The position numbers were made by a program, and so were the translations under genes. From the NCBI GenBank assembly GCA_022710725.1, contig JAKLGK010000002.1, positions 248,001 through 312,000 of the forward strand: a stretch of 64,000 bases of DNA. The letters run 5' to 3'. Within the stretch, counting starts at the first letter, position 1. Each line of letters begins with the position of its first letter. The DNA is from Verrucomicrobiota bacterium (GTDB lineage Bacteria > Verrucomicrobiota > Kiritimatiellia > CAIQIC01 > JAGNIJ01). This document shows, one piece after another, positions 17,204-26,036 of the stretch. Under the pieces are notes generated by a model, which was not told the origin of the DNA, did no database searches, and saw nothing but the letters and a program-made list of their open reading frames with translations.

Positions 17204-19291
17204 TCATTCCGTGATCGGGGCGGCGAGTTCCCAGGTGTAGAGCCGCAAGCGGCGGGGTTTCTGTTTCACTTCCACGGCGCGCGCGCGCGGGCTCTGGACG
17301 ACTTCGCGGTCCTGCCACTCCGACGATTCCCAGTCGAGCCGGGTTGGGGAGGGGACGACCGGAAAGACGTCGAGGCCGCGCTCGGTCGAGACCAGGAACC
17401 GGATGCGATGTCCCTTCGCGGCCAGGCGCGCCAGCACCTGCAGGGCGTCCTGCATCCGGCTGAACCGGCGCGTGTCCAGGTATAATTCCCCGTTGATCAC
17501 GGTGCGGTCGAAAAGGAAGCGCAGCGGGGTGCCCCAGCGGAAATGATCGGCCACGATGATGTCGTCGGGCCGGGTCCGTTCCGCCGCGCCGGCCAGGACC
17601 TCCGTCAGCCCGTCGTGCTCCGTGGCGGACCAGGCCGTCGCGGCCGCCCGGCCGTGCGCCGCCAGCGGGACGGCTAGGATCGCGACGGCCGTGATACGGC
17701 GGAGCGCCGGCGCGCCGCCACGGCCCCACAGGAAGCCGGGCAGGCCGGACGCCAGCAGCGCCACCAGGGGCACTCCATATTCCAGGTTCCGGCGGGCCGC
17801 CCAGGGCAGCAGCCGGGCGATCTCCGGGTTCAGCAGGCTGGCCAGCCAGCCGCCCAGCAGGAACAGGCACCAGGTATGGAGCATCGGGCTGTCCGTCCGC
17901 AGGATGAAGAGGGCCCCCAGGGCGGCCAAGCCGATCCAGCCGGCGCCCATGAACCGCGCGGCGCCCCGGAGCGACCACGAGAGCGAATCCGGCAGCCAGC
18001 CCGGCGCGCAGGCGGCGACCGCCAGCAGCGCGACGACCAGGCCCAGGCCCAGGCCCAACGCCATTTTCTGCAGCCGGAAGACAAGGGCCCGGGCGGAACG
18101 CGGGAACGCGCCGGAATCGAAAAGCAGCATCAGCACGACCAGGACCAGGCTGGACGCGAAGAGGGGCGGGATCGCCTGGTGCAGCCGCTCGATCGTCGCC
18201 AGGTTGGTGAAGAACAGGAACAGCGTGCCGCCGCCCAGCGCGCAGACCTGGATGATGCGGGCCAGCGTGTGCCGAGGGGTGGATTCCTCGAGCTCATTGG
18301 CGGCCAGGAGAAACACGAGGAGCATGCCGAAGGGCAGGAAGGATAGCCGGTTGACCTCCGCCATGAACAGCAGAATGCCGAACAGGACCGCCGCTCCGAG
18401 GGACAGGGAACGCCGCGCTAGTAGCAGCGCCATGCCGGAGAGGAGCGCGAGTTGCAGCATCTCCGAGGTGGGAAAATGCGTGTGGAACAGCCAGGCCGGC
18501 TGGGCGAGCAGGGCCAGGACCGAGAACCAGGCCGGGGCGCCCCGGCGGAACAGGGCGAGCGCCGCCGCGCCGAACGCGAGCGTCGCGAGCAGACCCGCGA
18601 AATCATTGACCCGGGTGGCCGCCCGCAGTCCGCCACAGCGATACAGCACGGCGATCAGCGATGGGGTCCCCGGGAAGAAGAATGGCTCCAGCGACCGCCG
18701 GGCGGGGTCCAGCGGAACCACCGGGTGCGCTTCCAGGTACGTGTGCTGCGGGCGGGTGAATAGGCCGAGTTCATGCACGCGGAGCTGCGCGAAAAAGCGG
18801 TCCGGGTCCGGATGGAACGAGCCGCCCTGGCTCAAGCTCACGCCCTGGCACACGTAAATGCCCGGGTCCCACCCGCCCAGCACCCATTCGCCGCGCCGCG
18901 GTAACCCCATGAGCACGGCGAAGGCGACCAGCAGCGCGGCGGCCCCCGGGAGCAGGGCGCGGAGGGTTCCCGCCAGGCGGAACCGTCCGCTGGCCTCGCC
19001 CGCGAGCAGGCCGGTAAGCGTGGCCGCGGCGAGCGCCATCCATTCGTTCGTCTCGGTATAGCAGCCGAACGCCGCCAGCGTGATGACAACGACCAGCGAG
19101 ACGAGCAGGCCCGTCAATGCGGCCTGCGCGGTCAGGATCAGTCGCCGGGCCAATGGCCCGCTCGGCTCTCCGTCCGGCGGCCAGAGCCAGAGCCACGCCC
19201 AGCCCGGGATCAGGAGGCGCGCGGTCAACGACGCCGCGCAGAAGGCCCATGCATTGGCCTCGACGCTGAATTGCGGGTCCGGGAGGAGCAT
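17204..19291 (-). CDS. Polytopic membrane protein, GT-C-like
   Basis: 695 residues with about a dozen hydrophobic segments and a C-terminal soluble region of roughly 140 residues. After the first helices comes GGWDPGIYVCQG, an Asp in an external loop like the catalytic Asp of GT-C glycosyltransferases (PMT/ArnT type); FFPGTPSLIAVLY and FHTHFPTSEMLQLALL follow in similar positions. Likely a lipid-sugar-dependent glycosyltransferase at the inner membrane. It begins 10 bases after the SDR gene at the downstream end of the polysaccharide cluster. No close family recognised. Confidence 0.6.
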   Translation of the reverse strand: MLLPDPQFSVEANAWAFCAASLTARLLIPGWAWLWLWPPDGEPSGPLARRLILTAQAALTGLLVSLVVVITLAAFGCYTETNEWMALAAATLTGLLAGEASGRFRLAGTLRALLPGAAALLVAFAVLMGLPRRGEWVLGGWDPGIYVCQGVSLSQGGSFHPDPDRFFAQLRVHELGLFTRPQHTYLEAHPVVPLDPARRSLEPFFFPGTPSLIAVLYRCGGLRAATRVNDFAGLLATLAFGAAALALFRRGAPAWFSVLALLAQPAWLFHTHFPTSEMLQLALLSGMALLLARRSLSLGAAVLFGILLFMAEVNRLSFLPFGMLLVFLLAANELEESTPRHTLARIIQVCALGGGTLFLFFTNLATIERLHQAIPPLFASSLVLVVLMLLFDSGAFPRSARALVFRLQKMALGLGLGLVVALLAVAACAPGWLPDSLSWSLRGAARFMGAGWIGLAALGALFILRTDSPMLHTWCLFLLGGWLASLLNPEIARLLPWAARRNLEYGVPLVALLASGLPGFLWGRGGAPALRRITAVAILAVPLAAHGRAAATAWSATEHDGLTEVLAGAAERTRPDDIIVADHFRWGTPLRFLFDRTVINGELYLDTRRFSRMQDALQVLARLAAKGHRIRFLVSTERGLDVFPVVPSPTRLDWESSEWQDREVVQSPRARAVEVKQKPRRLRLYTWELAAPITE

Positions 19292-19301
19292 GGGCAGGGC
19301 C

Positions 19302-20030
19302 TCAACCGGACTTCATCATGGGGCGGATGGAAACGTCCGTCACTTCGGCCGTCCTTGGCAGGGCCAGGGCGTCCAGCGCCATGGCGGCCACCGAATCCGG
19401 CTGGAGCAGCCGGTCCGCGTGGTAGGGCCGGTTCTCCAGGCGGTGGATCTGTTCCTGCATCGGGCCGGCCGTGCGGCCGGGGAAGATGCTCAACACGCGG
19501 ATGCCGTCGGCGTTGACCTCCGCGCGCAGGCTGTCGGCCAGCATTTTAAGGGCCGCCTTGGTCGCCGAGTAGGCGCCCCACTTCGCGCCGGCGGCCAGGC
19601 CCGCCGAGGAGTTGACGAACAACACCTGCCCGCGGCTCTTCCGCAGTTCCGGCAGCAGGGTCTGGGTCAGCGCGTACGGGGCGCGCGTGTTGACGCGGTA
19701 CTGGAAATCGAGTTCGGCGACGGGCAGGGATTCGATGGCGCCCATCCGGAACGCGCCGGCGCTGTGGGCGAGGAGGTCCACCCGCTGGAGCGTCCGGACA
19801 GCTTCCTGGACCATGCGTGACACCTCCGCGTCGACGGTGAGGTCGCACAGCACGGAGCCGACGGAGGGAGACGGGCCGCCCAGGAGGCGCACCGATTCCG
19901 CCAGGCTTTTCTCGTCGCGGTCCACGAGGCAGACCCGGGCGCCCTCGGCCGCCAGGCCCGCGGCCAGGCTGCGCCCCATCCCGCTCCCCGCGCCGGTGAT
20001 CACGGCGCCTTGGTCGGCGAATCGTTTCAT
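19302..20030 (-). CDS. Short-chain dehydrogenase/reductase
   Basis: 242-residue classical SDR: TGAGSGMGRSLA cofactor loop, HSAGAF in place of NAG, catalytic VNSSAG (Ser) and YSATKAALK (Tyr, Lys). Its start lies one base after the DUF4910 stop, so translation is coupled. In this context it could reduce a keto-sugar, but generic SDRs also act on many other substrates; the sequence does not decide. Confidence 0.8.
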   Translation of the reverse strand: MKRFADQGAVITGAGSGMGRSLAAGLAAEGARVCLVDRDEKSLAESVRLLGGPSPSVGSVLCDLTVDAEVSRMVQEAVRTLQRVDLLAHSAGAFRMGAIESLPVAELDFQYRVNTRAPYALTQTLLPELRKSRGQVLFVNSSAGLAAGAKWGAYSATKAALKMLADSLRAEVNADGIRVLSIFPGRTAGPMQEQIHRLENRPYHADRLLQPDSVAAMALDALALPRTAEVTDVSIRPMMKSG

Positions 20031-20031
20031 G

Positions 20032-21348
20032 TCATGCCTCCTCGACCTCGTTCAGGAGGCCGCGCTCCTGCAGTTGGGCCGCCGCGTTGCGGATCGCCGG
20101 GAAGGGCAGGTCCGCCCGCTCGGCGATATCCAGCAGCGAATGCCGGCCGTCCGAGAGATTCAGCACCCACAGCAGCGCCATCTGGGCCGCCGCCTTGTCG
20201 TTCTGCCCGCCGATCCAGGAGTAGAGCCCGCGCCGGCCGAGCTGGGGCTCGCCTTTCGGGTTCAGGTTCAGGAATCGCCGGTTGTTTTCCAGGACGTCGA
20301 GAACGTCCAGCACGAGGCCTGCCGATTCGGCGAGCGATGTCGGCTTCACGAAATCCAGGTTGTCCGCCGACGTGTGGTATTCCGGGAACGTGCCGTACAT
20401 CGAGCGCATCAGGCAGCCGACGGGAAGGTTGAAGCCGGGCGAATTGAACTGCCGCTCGTCGTAGCCGTACGGGCTGAAATCCACCAGCCGGCCGCCGCCG
20501 GGGCGGTGTTTCAGGAGGTGGGCCACGGCCCGATCCACCGGCGCGTCGCCGCGGCGGCTGCGCTTGTACGTGAAGGGCGCGGCATCGCCCACGCAGGCGA
20601 GGACCAGTCCGTGCCGGACGCGCGAGACCGCCGTCTCGTTGAGGGCGAGCCACGCGATCGAACCGATCGTGCCGGGGATGAACAGAAAACGGAGGGTGAG
20701 CCGGCGCTCTGTGTCCTTCAGGTGCCGGGCCAGGAAGGCCGCCACCACCAGGCCGCTCAAGTTGTCGTCGGCGAGCGACGGATGGCAGACGTGCGCGGTG
20801 ACCAGGATTTCCCCGGGGCCGGCGCCCGGCAGGACCAGCTCGCCGTACGTCAGCGAGCCGGCATCGAGCGTGGAATCGATGCAGACCTCGTACGTTCCAT
20901 CGGCCAGCGCGGAACGAACACGGTGGGCCAGGCAGAAGCCCCAGTCCTCGCCGTAGTAGTTCGTCCGGTACGGGATCCAGTCCGGGTGATCGGGCAGGGA
21001 GTGCAGGTGCTGCTGCAGTTCGGCGAGCGGAATCTTTCTGCGGACGGGGATGCTGTAACCCGCGACGTGCAGGTTGGAGGCCCGGAAATCCACGATCTTC
21101 CGGCCCGACGGGTCCTTGATCCAGGCGTCGCGGATGGTCCATTCCTTCGGGGCGGTCCAGTCGAGCAGGGGCGCGCCGGTCGGCACCTCGCGGATCGACA
21201 TCGGCGCCAGGGCGGAGAGGCGCTTCAGCGTCTCGCGGACGCCGTTTCCCGTGATGCTGCGGCAGATCGGGAACAGGTCCGCGGCCAGGGCATGCATTTC
21301 CCGGCCGGCCGCTGCGGGATCCTGGAGAGGGGGAATCGAGGTCGGCAT
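20032..21348 (-). CDS. DUF4910 aminopeptidase-like protein
   Basis: About 438 residues. The N-terminal half contains PICRSITGNGVRETL, the DUF2172/DUF4910 signature, and the M28-like zinc-site motifs TAHVCHPSLADDNLSG and FPEYHTSADNLDFV. The C-terminal ~80 residues look like a winged helix (HSLLDIAERADLPFPAI). Such proteins recur in O-antigen and capsule clusters, where their role is not settled. ATG 21348 has AAGGG nine bases upstream; ATG 21357, overlapping the upstream gene as ATGA, is the alternative. Confidence 0.8.
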   Translation of the reverse strand: MPTSIPPLQDPAAAGREMHALAADLFPICRSITGNGVRETLKRLSALAPMSIREVPTGAPLLDWTAPKEWTIRDAWIKDPSGRKIVDFRASNLHVAGYSIPVRRKIPLAELQQHLHSLPDHPDWIPYRTNYYGEDWGFCLAHRVRSALADGTYEVCIDSTLDAGSLTYGELVLPGAGPGEILVTAHVCHPSLADDNLSGLVVAAFLARHLKDTERRLTLRFLFIPGTIGSIAWLALNETAVSRVRHGLVLACVGDAAPFTYKRSRRGDAPVDRAVAHLLKHRPGGGRLVDFSPYGYDERQFNSPGFNLPVGCLMRSMYGTFPEYHTSADNLDFVKPTSLAESAGLVLDVLDVLENNRRFLNLNPKGEPQLGRRGLYSWIGGQNDKAAAQMALLWVLNLSDGRHSLLDIAERADLPFPAIRNAAAQLQERGLLNEVEEA

Positions 21349-21353
21349 GGTCG

Positions 21354-21884
21354 TCATCCCTTGAAGTCCGGATACGTCCGGTCGCGGTCCGAAATCACCT
21401 GCGGTTCCTCCGGCCACCGGATGGCGAAGGCCGGGTCGTTCCACCGGACGCCGCGCGCGAGATCCGGAAAGTAGTACTCGGCCATCATGTACTCGATTTC
21501 CGAGTCGTCGGCGAGGGTCAGGAACCCGTGGGCGCAGCCCCGCGGGATGAAGAGTTGCAGGCCGTTGTCTGGCGAGAGGATCTCCGTCGCCGCCTTCCGG
21601 AACGTGGGCGAGCCGGGCCGGAGGTCCACGGCGACGTCGAAGACCCGGCCCCGGGTGCAGCGGATGACCTTGTCCTCGCCGCGCGGCTCGGCCTGGAAGT
21701 GCAGGCCGCGCAGCGTGCCCCGCCGGGCGTTGAACGAGGTGCTGCACTGGACGGGCTGGAACTCGATGCCGTGCGCGCGGAGTTCCTTCAGGCAGAGCGT
21801 GCGCGCGAAGAACCCGCGGTCATCCCCCCGGCGCTCCGGCGCGATGCGCTGCACACCGGCCACGGCGGTCGGGGCGAAGATCAT
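21354..21884 (-). CDS. dTDP-4-dehydrorhamnose 3,5-epimerase-like (RfbC family)
   Basis: 176-residue cupin of the RfbC/RmlC family: RGDDRGFFARTL, TLRGLHFQ (catalytic His region), KVIRCTRGRVFDVAVDLR, FIPRGCAHGFLTL. Slightly shorter than most RmlC. The neighbours make CDP-sugars, so the substrate is more likely a CDP-4-keto-6-deoxyhexose than the dTDP compound. Start at 21884 overlaps the methyltransferase stop by 4 nt. Confidence 0.85.
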   Translation of the reverse strand: MIFAPTAVAGVQRIAPERRGDDRGFFARTLCLKELRAHGIEFQPVQCSTSFNARRGTLRGLHFQAEPRGEDKVIRCTRGRVFDVAVDLRPGSPTFRKAATEILSPDNGLQLFIPRGCAHGFLTLADDSEIEYMMAEYYFPDLARGVRWNDPAFAIRWPEEPQVISDRDRTYPDFKG

Positions 21885-23122
21885 GCGAGCACCTGCGTCG
21901 TCGGGATGGGCACGACGAACCGGCCGCCCCACTCGCGGATGTGGGCCATCTGCTGCGTGATCTCGTCCTTCAGGTTCCAGGGGAGGATCAGGACGTAGTC
22001 CGGCCGCGTCTCGCGGATTTTTTCGGGCGGGAAGATCGGGATGTGGCTGCCCGGCAGGAACTGGCCGGCCTTGTGCGGGCTGCGGTCCACCGTGTAGTCG
22101 AGGAAATCAGTCCGCACGCCGCAGTAGTTGAGCAGCGTGTTGCCCTTCGCCGGCGCGCCGTAGCCGACGATGCGCTTGCCCTCGGCCTTGGCCTTCACCA
22201 GGAACGCCAGCAGCGCGCGCTTGGTGGCCTTCACCTGCTCGCCGAACGACCGGTAGTGCTCCAGGGTCTCGAAGCCGGCGGCCTGCTCGCGGCGGCGCAG
22301 GTCGAGGACGCGCGGGCCGACCGGCTTGGAGGCGTCGTCCGCGTGCCGCCCGTAGATCCGCAGCGAGCCGCCGTGCGTCGGCAGTTCCTCGACGTCGAAC
22401 AGCGTCAGGCCGTGCTTCGCGAACACCTTCTCGACCGCCGTGAAGGAGAAGTAGGAGAAGTGCTCGTGGTAGATCGTGTCGAACTGGTTGTGGGCCATCA
22501 GCTGCACCAGGTGCGGGAATTCCATGGTGATGACGCCGCCCTGGTTTAGCAGCGCCTTCATGCCCGCCACGAAATCGTTCAGGCCGGGCACGTGGGCCAG
22601 CACGTTGTTGCCGATGATCAGGTCCGCGCGCGTGCCGTCGCCCGCCAGTTCCCGCGCGAGCTTTTCGCCGAAGAACTTCACCAGGGTCCGGATGCCCTTC
22701 TGCTCCGCGACCTTCGCGACGTTGGCCGCGGGCTCGACGCCCAGCACCGGCACGCCTTTCTCCACGAAGTACTGCAGCAGGTAGCCGTCGTTGCTCGCCA
22801 GCTCGACGACGAGGCTCTTCGGGCCGAGTTTCAGCCGCTCGCTGATCATCTGGACGTAGGCCTTCGCGTGGGCCAGCCAGCTGTCGGAGTAGGAGGCGAA
22901 GTAGGCGTAGTCGCTGAAGATGTCCTCCGCGGACTCGTGCTCGGGCAGCTGCACGAGGAAGCAGTTCTCGCAGACGTACACGTGCAGCGGGAAGAACGGC
23001 TCCATGCGGTTGAGCTGGTCGGCCTTCAGGTACGAGTTGGCCAGCGGCGACATGCCGAGGTCCACGAACGTCTGGGATAGGGGATGGCCGCAGAAGCGGC
23101 AGGCTAGCGCGATGTGCACCAT
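21881..23122 (-). CDS. Sugar C-methyltransferase (TylC3/NovU type)
   Basis: 413 residues in the three-part order of deoxysugar C-methyltransferases: an N-terminal zinc-binding domain (CRFCGHPL and CENCFLVQLPE), a central SAM-binding domain (LVVELASNDGYLLQYF; GNNVLAHVPGLNDFV) and a C-terminal domain (KRIVGYGAPAKGNTLLNYCG). It probably adds a methyl branch at C3 of a 4-keto-6-deoxyhexose. Lies with rfbF, rfbG and an RfbC-like epimerase, which supply that substrate. Confidence 0.88.
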   Translation of the reverse strand: MVHIALACRFCGHPLSQTFVDLGMSPLANSYLKADQLNRMEPFFPLHVYVCENCFLVQLPEHESAEDIFSDYAYFASYSDSWLAHAKAYVQMISERLKLGPKSLVVELASNDGYLLQYFVEKGVPVLGVEPAANVAKVAEQKGIRTLVKFFGEKLARELAGDGTRADLIIGNNVLAHVPGLNDFVAGMKALLNQGGVITMEFPHLVQLMAHNQFDTIYHEHFSYFSFTAVEKVFAKHGLTLFDVEELPTHGGSLRIYGRHADDASKPVGPRVLDLRRREQAAGFETLEHYRSFGEQVKATKRALLAFLVKAKAEGKRIVGYGAPAKGNTLLNYCGVRTDFLDYTVDRSPHKAGQFLPGSHIPIFPPEKIRETRPDYVLILPWNLKDEITQQMAHIREWGGRFVVPIPTTQVLA

Positions 23123-23201
23123 AGGATGTTGCTTTCCATGGGTTTGGATGACGCTACACGAATCCTTTCGTCAGCGGACCGAGAATAGGGCAGGGACGCC
23201 C

Positions 23202-24224
23202 TCAATTCCAGAACAATTGATGGTCGATCTGGCTCGTCGCCAGCAGGTGCCGGATCTGTTTCAGGCGGATGAAGGCGCGGTGCTCGAACAGCTCGCGCGT
23301 GAGATGGATCCGGTCGAAGATGTCCTTCAGCTCCCGCGCCCCGTCGAGGGCGGTCATCGCGCAGGCGAAGCCCGGCAGCGCCTGCCGGATCTTGTCGAAC
23401 GAGACCCGGTAGCTGCGGCTGTCCTTGTCCCCGTTGCCCGTGGCGATCTTGCAGCCCGGGAAGGCCTGCGCGACGATCTCGGCGACCTCGCGGACCCGGT
23501 AGTTCTCCTTCGTGTCGCCCACGTTGAACACCTGGTTGTGCACCGCCTCGCGCGGCGCCTCCAGCGCGCATACGAACGCCCGGCAGATGTCCCGGACGTG
23601 GACCAGCGGGCGCCACGGCGAGCCGTCGCTGCTCATCCGGATCTCGCCGGTGGTGGCGGCCAGGCCGGACAGGTTGTTCAAGACCAGGTCGAACCGGAAG
23701 TGCGGGGCGAGGCCGAACGCCGTTGCGTTGCGCAGGAAGGTGGGGGAAAAGCGGTCGTCCGCGAGCTCGGCGACCTCGCGCTCCACGCGGGCCTTGCACT
23801 CGGCGTAGGCGGTCTGGGGGCTGACCGGCGACTGCTCGTCCTTGAACTCGCCGTTGCCGGTCCCGTACACGCTGCACGAGGACGAATAGATGAACCTCGG
23901 CACGCCGGCCTTCTTACAGAGCTTGGCGAGGCCGACGCTCCCGGCATGGTTAATCTGGTGGGTGAGGGTCGGGTCCAACTGGCCGAGCGGATCGTTGGAC
24001 AGTTCGCCGAGATGCAGGACGGCATCGTAGCCGGTGACGTCCTCCTCCGTGACCCGGCGGATGTCCTTGTGGATGACCGAGGGCGCCGCGCGCCGCTTGT
24101 CATATAGAACAGACCGGGCATAGTATCCGGTGTCCAGGCCCGTGACCCGGTGATGGGCCTCCTGAAGCGCCTCGCCCATGAATGCGCCGATGTACCCGAG
24201 GATACCCGTCAGCAAGACTTTCAT
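23202..24224 (-). CDS. NAD-dependent sugar epimerase/dehydratase
   Basis: 340-residue extended SDR: N-terminal GILGYIGAFMGEAL (GxxGxxG NAD site), SSCSVYG, and catalytic YAECK. The C-terminal sugar-nucleotide-binding part includes NVGDTKENYRVREVAEIV. Closest in type to GalE/WcaG-like 4-epimerases or 4-ketoreductases, so it may make the final reduction of the CDP-keto-sugar. Its promoter region is shared back-to-back with the plus-strand regulator gene at 24310. Confidence 0.82.
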   Translation of the reverse strand: MKVLLTGILGYIGAFMGEALQEAHHRVTGLDTGYYARSVLYDKRRAAPSVIHKDIRRVTEEDVTGYDAVLHLGELSNDPLGQLDPTLTHQINHAGSVGLAKLCKKAGVPRFIYSSSCSVYGTGNGEFKDEQSPVSPQTAYAECKARVEREVAELADDRFSPTFLRNATAFGLAPHFRFDLVLNNLSGLAATTGEIRMSSDGSPWRPLVHVRDICRAFVCALEAPREAVHNQVFNVGDTKENYRVREVAEIVAQAFPGCKIATGNGDKDSRSYRVSFDKIRQALPGFACAMTALDGARELKDIFDRIHLTRELFEHRAFIRLKQIRHLLATSQIDHQLFWN

Positions 24225-24251
24225 TGGACTCCCGCTCCCCGAAAAAACCTG

Positions 24252-24282
24252 TTGACACCCGGATAGTTTCTACGTACAAACT
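24252..24282 (+). promoter_or_regulatory. Sigma70-like promoter with operator palindrome
   Basis: Consensus -35 TTGACA (24252-24257), a 17-nt spacer and -10 TACAAA (24275-24280) drive the gene at 24310. An 18-bp near-perfect palindrome, AGTTTCTACGTACAAACT (24265-24282, one mismatched pair), covers the spacer and -10. It is well placed for repression, perhaps by the encoded ribbon-helix-helix-like protein, and it also lies just upstream of the divergent epimerase gene. Confidence 0.6.
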
Positions 24283-24309
24283 GCGTCTACAAATCAATAT
24301 TCCAATAGC

Positions 24310-24816
24310 ATGGGCGTTTCTGCAACCAATAAAAAAGGGGCGGGGGGGCGGCCTCGTAAATTCAATGAATCCAGCCGTCCTGTGACGGTTACGCTGCCCC
24401 TGCGCACGCTCCAGCAACTGCAATCCATCTCGGCGGACCGGGCCCGGGCCATCGTGAAGGCCGTGGATTCGGCAACGAGGGCGGACGGCTCGGCCGGGCC
24501 GAAGGTGGAGGTCGTGGAGGTGCTTCCGGGCCGCTCGGTGATCCTGGTCGGGCCCAGCCTTTACCTGAAGAAGATTGAGTTTCTGCACATGGCCGAGATC
24601 ACCCCGACCCGCTTCCTGCTGACCCTCCCGTCGGGGACGGGCCTCGAGGCGCTCGAGTTGGCCATCGCGGACCAGTTGGACGATGTTCCCGACGACGAAT
24701 CCTGGGAGAAGGAACTCCTGTCGGAACTGCTCCGCATTTTGAAAAGCCTGCGCCGGAGCCGGGGGTATTTCAAGGCGGAGATGATCTTCGTGAAGACGCC
24801 CGCCGCGCGCCGCTGA
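24310..24816 (+). CDS. Putative DNA-binding regulator
   Basis: 168 residues. The N-terminus has an AT-hook-like GRPRK followed by RPVTVTLPLRTLQQLQSI, which reads like a ribbon-helix-helix strand and helix (TVTLP then LQQLQ). The remaining ~100 residues are unlike anything I recognise and include ESWEKELLSELLRILKSLRR. It is the only plus-strand gene among the core sugar genes, and has its own promoter and a palindrome over the -10, suggesting an autoregulated regulator of the polysaccharide cluster. Function is inferred. Confidence 0.6.
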   Translation: MGVSATNKKGAGGRPRKFNESSRPVTVTLPLRTLQQLQSISADRARAIVKAVDSATRADGSAGPKVEVVEVLPGRSVILVGPSLYLKKIEFLHMAEITPTRFLLTLPSGTGLEALELAIADQLDDVPDDESWEKELLSELLRILKSLRRSRGYFKAEMIFVKTPAARR

Positions 24817-24823
24817 CCGGCGG

Positions 24824-26017
24824 CTACTTCGGGGCCTGCAGGACGGCCCGGGCATCCTCGGCCAGCCGCCTCGCGATCAGACCGTTGGCCTCTTCGCTCA
24901 AGTGGAAGTAATCGATGTAGCACGCCTCCGGCCGGTCATCGAGCAGGGCCGAGATGTCGTGGAACGCCGTGTCCGCGGCCAGCCCCGGGTGCTCCCGCAC
25001 GCGGCGGTAGACGTCGAGGTAAAACTCCTTCAGGAACAGCAGCCGGTTCTCGCTGGCCTGCTCCTCCGGCGGCTTGGAGGCCTTGGAGTAGATCGCCGGC
25101 TGCCAGTAGAACAGGATGGGAAACCCGCTGGCCCGCGCGAGGATCTCGGCCAGTTTCACGTTGGCCGCATAGGTGCGAACCACGTCTTCCGCGAGCCCGT
25201 CCGGAAGGGCGAACGGTTTTCGCTCGGCATGCAGGAGCCTCCGGGCCAGAGTCGCGGCGAAGCGGGGCAGGCCCTGCTGGCTGGAGCCCCAGAAGAGCGC
25301 GGCCAGCGCCTTGCGTTTCCGGCCGAGGACGTTGAACTCGCGGACCCGGTTGAACTCGTGCTCGGGCAGGCCGGCCTGCCGGCTCTGCACGGCCGAAAAG
25401 ATGTCGTTCACCCCGTCGTAGAAGATGGCCAGGTCGGGGAGGTTCCCCTGCTGGATCTGGCGCAGGAGCAGGATCAGCTCCTGGGTCGAGACGTAGCCGA
25501 TCTCCCCGAAATTGGTGACCTCGACGTCCAGCCCGTATTCCTCCGACAGGATCCGGGCGAGCCAGGAGGGGACCGTGTACTCGTCGCGGACGCCGGTGCC
25601 CCAGGTGGTCGAGCCGCCGAACACGAAGACGCGGAAGGTGCGGCGCAAGGGGTCGTGGGGCGTCGCGCGTGTCCAGGTGCGCCGCAGCCCGTCCCCGCCG
25701 ATCCGCAGGTCCCGGCCTTCTCTCGGCTCGCAGCGCCAATGCACGAACGGTGCCCAGCCCTCGCGCACGGCCAGTTCCTCCCGCACGTAGGCGTCCACCC
25801 AGTCCGCGCCCCGGTAGGCCTCGAAGCGCCGGCTGGGATGGTTGTGGAAATCGTCCCAGTGATAGAGGGTGTTGATGCCCGCCTCGAAGACGAACAGGAG
25901 GAGAATCGTGGCGCCGATGTACAGCCAGCCCGCGCGAATCCCGCGGCCCAGGGCGCGGAGAAGGCCCCGGCGCGCCTTCTTTTCGGGTTCGACGCGGGGC
26001 TCGGCGGGGGTGTCCAT
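24824..26017 (-). CDS. Membrane-anchored SGNH hydrolase
   Basis: 397 residues: a cytoplasmic basic tail, one membrane helix (IRAGWLYIGATILLLFVFEAG), then an SGNH/GDSL domain in the periplasm. Block I is VFGGSTTWGTGV (Gly-Gly-Ser replacing Gly-Asp-Ser), block III YDGVNDIF, and the catalytic Asp-His pair is DYFHLSEEANG. Likely an acetyl-esterase or acetyltransferase acting on the exported polysaccharide. It precedes rfbG's neighbour on the minus strand by a short gap. Confidence 0.78.
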   Translation of the reverse strand: MDTPAEPRVEPEKKARRGLLRALGRGIRAGWLYIGATILLLFVFEAGINTLYHWDDFHNHPSRRFEAYRGADWVDAYVREELAVREGWAPFVHWRCEPREGRDLRIGGDGLRRTWTRATPHDPLRRTFRVFVFGGSTTWGTGVRDEYTVPSWLARILSEEYGLDVEVTNFGEIGYVSTQELILLLRQIQQGNLPDLAIFYDGVNDIFSAVQSRQAGLPEHEFNRVREFNVLGRKRKALAALFWGSSQQGLPRFAATLARRLLHAERKPFALPDGLAEDVVRTYAANVKLAEILARASGFPILFYWQPAIYSKASKPPEEQASENRLLFLKEFYLDVYRRVREHPGLAADTAFHDISALLDDRPEACYIDYFHLSEEANGLIARRLAEDARAVLQAPK

Positions 26018-26036
26018 GGCCGGAGGGCCGCCCGGT

